This document shows, piece after piece, positions 6,012 through 8,249 of a stretch of 8,249 nt of DNA. The notes under the pieces are model-generated. The model was not told the origin of the DNA, searched no databases, and was given only the letters and a program-made list of their open reading frames with translations. The stretch lies in the NCBI GenBank assembly GCA_031363085.1, contig JANLTU010000211.1, forward strand, positions 1 through 8,249. The letters run 5' to 3'. Origin of the DNA: UBA6921 sp031363085 (lineage in GTDB: Bacteria > Pseudomonadota > Gammaproteobacteria > SG8-11). Both the position numbers and the translations under genes were made by a program. Position 1 is the first letter of the stretch. Each line of letters starts with the position of its first letter.

Positions 6012-7646
6012 ATGACAATACGCACCATCACCACCACGCCCTTCCCCGATCAAAAGCCAGGCACCTCCGGCTTGCGCAAAAAAACTGCGGTATTCACCCA
6101 GCCGCATTATCTGGAAAACTTCGTGCAGTCCGTGCTGGATACGCTGCCGGCGCTGGCGGGAGGCACCTTGGTGGTCGGCGGCGATGGTCGGTATTTCAAT
6201 CGAACGGCGATTCAGACCATTCTCAAAATGGCCGCCGCCGCCGGCGTGGGCCGCGCGCTGGTCGGGCGCAGCGGCTTGTTATCGACCCCCGCCGCATCGG
6301 TACTGATACGCAAATACCAGGCGTATGGCGGCATCGTATTGTCCGCGAGCCACAACCCGGGCGGCGCCGATGGTGACTTCGGTATCAAATACAACGGCAC
6401 CAACGGCGGTCCGGCGGCCGAAGCCATTACCAGCGCGATCTATGCCCGCAGCCTTACTCTCAGTCAATACCGCATCGCCACGGCTCCGGATATTGACTTA
6501 GACACGCTGGGCGGCAGCCTGCTCGAAAACATGCGCATCGAGGTGCTCGACCCGGTCGCCGACTATGCGCAACTGATGGAGCAACTGTTCGACTTTGCAC
6601 GCATTCGTGCACTGTTTACTGAAGGAAAATTTCACCTGTGTTTCGACGGCATGCACGCCATCACCGGACCGTACGGACACGACATTCTCGAACAGCGCCT
6701 GCAGGCGCCACCCGGCAGCGTGATGCGCGGCACGCCGCTTACCGATTTCGGCGGCGGCCACCCCGACCCCAATTTGGCATACGCGCACGAATTGGTGGAG
6801 CGGATGTACGGCGCGCACGCCCCCGACTTCGGCGCCGCTTCCGACGGCGACGGCGACCGCAACATGATTCTGGGCCGCAATTTCTTCGTCACTCCCAGCG
6901 ACAGCTTGGCCATCCTTGCAGCCAACGCGCATTTGGTGCCCGGTTATAAGAATGGCTTGCGCGGTATCGCGCGCTCGATGCCCACCAGTTGCGCGCCGGA
7001 TCGCGTCGCGGCACAACTGGGCATCGCCTGTTACGAAACACCGACCGGCTGGAAGTACTTCGGCAATTTACTCGACGCCGACAAGGTCACCTTGTGCGGC
7101 GAAGAAAGCTTCGGCACCGGCTCCGACCACGTACGCGAAAAAGACGGTCTATGGGCCGTATTGTTCTGGCTGAACATTCTCGCCGTGCGGCGCCAGTCGG
7201 TCGAAAGCATCGTGCGCGAACATTGGCGCACTTTCGGACGCAACTATTATTCGCGCCACGATTATGAAGAAGTCGACGCCGCTGCCGCACAGCAACTGGT
7301 GCAACGGCTGCGTGATCAATTGACCGCACTGCCCGGCAACAGCTTGGGCCGCTACCGCGTGAAGTTCGCCGACGATTTCAGCTACACCGACCCGGTCGAC
7401 CACAGCGTCACGCAACAACAAGGCATCCGCATCGTCATGGACGACGGCGCGCGCATCGTACTGCGCTTGTCGGGTACCGGCACCTCGGGCGCAACGCTGC
7501 GCGTGTACATCGAGTCGTTCGAACCCGACGTGGCCCGGCAGGATCAAGATGCGCAACTCGCGCTGGGCGACTTGATTCGCATCGCGGAGCAGCTTGCACA
7601 GATTCGCAAATTCACCGGACGCGAGCGGCCCACGGTGATTACGTAA
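6012..7646 (+). CDS. pgm: Phosphoglucomutase, alpha-D-glucose phosphate-specific
   Basis: This 544-residue enzyme interconverts glucose 1-phosphate and glucose 6-phosphate, linking glycolysis to glycogen and sugar-nucleotide synthesis in the cytoplasm. It is the PGM1-like type: the N-terminus TTPFPDQKPGTSGLRKKT (8-25) is diagnostic. The phosphoserine loop is SASHNPGG (111-118) with Ser113. The magnesium loop is SDGDGDRN (277-284), the sugar-recognition loop GEESFG (363-368), and the phosphate-binding loop RLSGTGTSG (485-493). All four active-site loops are intact and the length is standard, so the gene looks functional. The ATG at 6012 matches the family start, but no Shine-Dalgarno-like sequence precedes it; the leader is TACAGTTACTCT. 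It is divergent from the cNMP/rhodanese gene and followed by a PEP-synthase remnant. No glycogen genes are visible in the window. Confidence 0.96.
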   Translation: MTIRTITTTPFPDQKPGTSGLRKKTAVFTQPHYLENFVQSVLDTLPALAGGTLVVGGDGRYFNRTAIQTILKMAAAAGVGRALVGRSGLLSTPAASVLIRKYQAYGGIVLSASHNPGGADGDFGIKYNGTNGGPAAEAITSAIYARSLTLSQYRIATAPDIDLDTLGGSLLENMRIEVLDPVADYAQLMEQLFDFARIRALFTEGKFHLCFDGMHAITGPYGHDILEQRLQAPPGSVMRGTPLTDFGGGHPDPNLAYAHELVERMYGAHAPDFGAASDGDGDRNMILGRNFFVTPSDSLAILAANAHLVPGYKNGLRGIARSMPTSCAPDRVAAQLGIACYETPTGWKYFGNLLDADKVTLCGEESFGTGSDHVREKDGLWAVLFWLNILAVRRQSVESIVREHWRTFGRNYYSRHDYEEVDAAAAQQLVQRLRDQLTALPGNSLGRYRVKFADDFSYTDPVDHSVTQQQGIRIVMDDGARIVLRLSGTGTSGATLRVYIESFEPDVARQDQDAQLALGDLIRIAEQLAQIRKFTGRERPTVIT

Positions 7647-7675
7647 CGTAGACGGCTGTGCCGCGTCACCGTTTT
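7632..7675 (+). terminator. Possible terminator at the end of pgm
   Basis: ACGGTGA (7632-7638, inside the last codons) is complementary to TCACCGT (7666-7672), which runs into TTTT. A smaller CGGC/GCCG hairpin lies inside the long 27-base loop. The long loop and short T-run make this a weak candidate. Confidence 0.25.
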
Positions 7676-7712
7676 GTTGCCTACTCACACGGACCCGCAC
7701 CATGAACTACAT

Positions 7713-7729
7713 CCGCCGTTTCAAGGCGG
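7713..7729. repeat. Short hairpin at the edge of the PEP-synthase remnant
   Basis: CCGCC (7713-7717) pairs with GGCGG (7725-7729) across GTTTCAA. It sits exactly where similarity to PEP synthase begins, so it may mark a rearrangement point, or be chance in GC-rich DNA. Confidence 0.3.
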
Positions 7730-7871
7730 CCAAGCACCGTCGGATTTTCCCGCGATCACGCGCTGGCTGGTGGAACGCGGCATCCAATCCATCTCGCCAA
7801 ATCCCGACAGCGCGCTGTCGATGACCCAGGTGGTGCTCGACACCGAGCGGTCGCTGTTCTTGACATCATGA
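7728..7871 (+). pseudogene. ppsA: Remnant of the C-terminus of phosphoenolpyruvate synthase
   Basis: About 47 codons read GQAPSDFPAITRWLVERG then IQSISPNPDSALSMTQVV and end at a TGA. This follows the end of PEP synthase (PpsA), where the usual text is CGQ(A/G)PSDxPxxxxxLVExGIDSxSLNPD. PpsA makes phosphoenolpyruvate from pyruvate and ATP and is about 800 residues long; everything upstream of this tail is missing. The active-site Cys that normally precedes GQAPSD is Gly here. The frame continues upstream to a TTG at 7674 but those residues match nothing I know, and no other frame between 7647 and 7728 supplies more of the enzyme. The piece has kept its frame and natural-looking end, so the loss may be fairly recent. 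A short expressed peptide cannot be excluded. Origin fairly sure, function unlikely. Confidence 0.6.
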
Positions 7872-7872
7872 A

Positions 7873-7908
7873 ACCGGTGGCAGCAGGCCGCTATTTGCCT
7901 AGACCGGT
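7873..7908. terminator. Inverted repeat between convergent gene ends
   Basis: ACCGGT at 7873-7878 and again at 7903-7908, with GGCA (7879-7882) facing TGCC (7896-7899), can form a stem with a three-base TAG bulge and a 13-base loop. It fills the 39-base gap between two convergent reading frames. There is no good T-run on either side, so a terminator role is only possible. Confidence 0.3.
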
Positions 7909-7910
7909 CG

Positions 7911-8249
7911 TTATTTCGTCGTTGTTACAGACTGAGGATATCGTCCAGCAGCGAAGCGGGTGATGTTGCTGCAACCGGTTACAGCACGGCAATCGATGGG
8001 CTTGAGCACCCCGGTGCGGGCATCGATGGTGTACGCCGAGACATCGCTGGGACCACCAAGCACCACCCCGCCATTCGCCACATAAGCGAACTGACCGCTT
8101 GGGTCTACCGTAATGGACTGAGGATTTGTCCCGGTAACGAAGAATTTGGGCGTGGTGGTGCTGCACCACCCTGGCACGCCGCCGCAATCGATCAATGTGA
8201 GCGCTCCAGTGCTGGCATTGATCGCGTAGGCCGAGACGTCGTTGGAAGC
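7911..8249 (-). CDS. YVTN/lactonase-type beta-propeller protein, 3' end (partial)
   Basis: The frame is open from the right window edge to a TAA at 7911-7913, giving the last 112 residues of a longer protein. It holds about one and a half propeller repeats of 65 residues: DVSAYAINASTGALTLIDC with the later DVSAYTIDARTGVLKPIDC, and NPQSITVDPSGQFAYVANGG with the closing YPQSV. The DPSGxFxYVAN and AYxIxxxTGxL patterns belong to the seven-bladed lactonase/YVTN beta-propeller group. These proteins are often exported, and each repeat here has a Cys pair (IDC-x6-C and IDC-x5-C) that could form a disulfide. The N-terminus and any signal peptide lie outside the window, so localisation and function are not shown. 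Ending at PQSVTTTK is consistent with a natural C-terminus of this family. Confidence 0.8.
   Translation of the reverse strand, partial: ASNDVSAYAINASTGALTLIDCGGVPGWCSTTTPKFFVTGTNPQSITVDPSGQFAYVANGGVVLGGPSDVSAYTIDARTGVLKPIDCRAVTGCSNITRFAAGRYPQSVTTTK
7911..8249. repeat. 195-bp tandem coding repeat in the beta-propeller gene
   Basis: Blocks recur at an exact 195-base offset: bases 8226-8245 match 8031-8050 at 17 of 20 positions, and CAATCGAT occurs at 8185-8192 and 7990-7997. The period equals 65 codons, one propeller blade. Nucleotide similarity indicates relatively recent blade duplication. Confidence 0.7.

Noticed and set aside
5743..6015. A + strand frame running across the divergent promoter region into the pgm start
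   Set aside because: The first part is antisense to the rhodanese gene and the rest is Pro/Ser/Arg-rich with no family resemblance.
7149..7703. A 184-codon - strand frame opposite the end of pgm
   Set aside because: It is an antisense shadow of strongly conserved pgm codons, with no recognisable motif.
7702..7820. ATG frame at 7702 between pgm and the PEP-synthase remnant
   Set aside because: About 39 codons of Arg/Pro/Trp-rich sequence that is simply another frame of the PEP-synthase remnant; no family resemblance.

Overview
The window is GC-rich, densely coded proteobacterial chromosome. The gene families and operon style (agmatine-to-putrescine enzymes, DUF2892, DUF486, RAYT transposase, PGM1-type phosphoglucomutase) fit a gammaproteobacterium best, but no marker fixes the species. 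I see no rRNA, tRNA or CRISPR array. All calls are from reading translated sequence by eye; no database search was run.

Positions 1-2325 are read on the + strand. The window opens in the last codons of a gene whose stop overlaps the GTG start of aguB (N-carbamoylputrescine amidase). The tail resembles the end of agmatine deiminase, aguA. Three bases after aguB comes a DAHP-synthase-family protein with several substitutions in otherwise near-invariant motifs. A 63-residue DUF2892 membrane protein follows. A membrane-anchored J-domain protein of the Tim14/Pam18 layout (2407-2967) ends at a strong hairpin, which probably terminates transcription from both sides.

Positions 3072-5857 are read on the - strand. 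In transcription order they hold a protein with two cyclic-nucleotide-binding-type domains and a C-terminal rhodanese (5857-4742), a DUF486 small membrane protein (4583-4242), and a REP-associated tyrosine transposase (RAYT) with a DnaA domain IV-like C-terminus (4019-3072). The RAYT has Gln in place of the first His of its HUH motif although the reading frame is intact.

From 6012 a complete alpha-D-glucose phosphoglucomutase is read on the + strand, divergent from the rhodanese gene. It is followed by a roughly 48-codon remnant of the C-terminus of phosphoenolpyruvate synthase, and then, convergent, by the 3' end of a YVTN/lactonase-type beta-propeller protein running off the right edge.

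The only clear functional unit is the left one: putrescine synthesis from agmatine with an unusual DAHP-synthase homologue apparently co-transcribed. I found no defence system or obvious new multi-gene system. The best leads are the divergent DAHP-synthase homologue, the QYH RAYT and the double-cNMP/rhodanese sensor.
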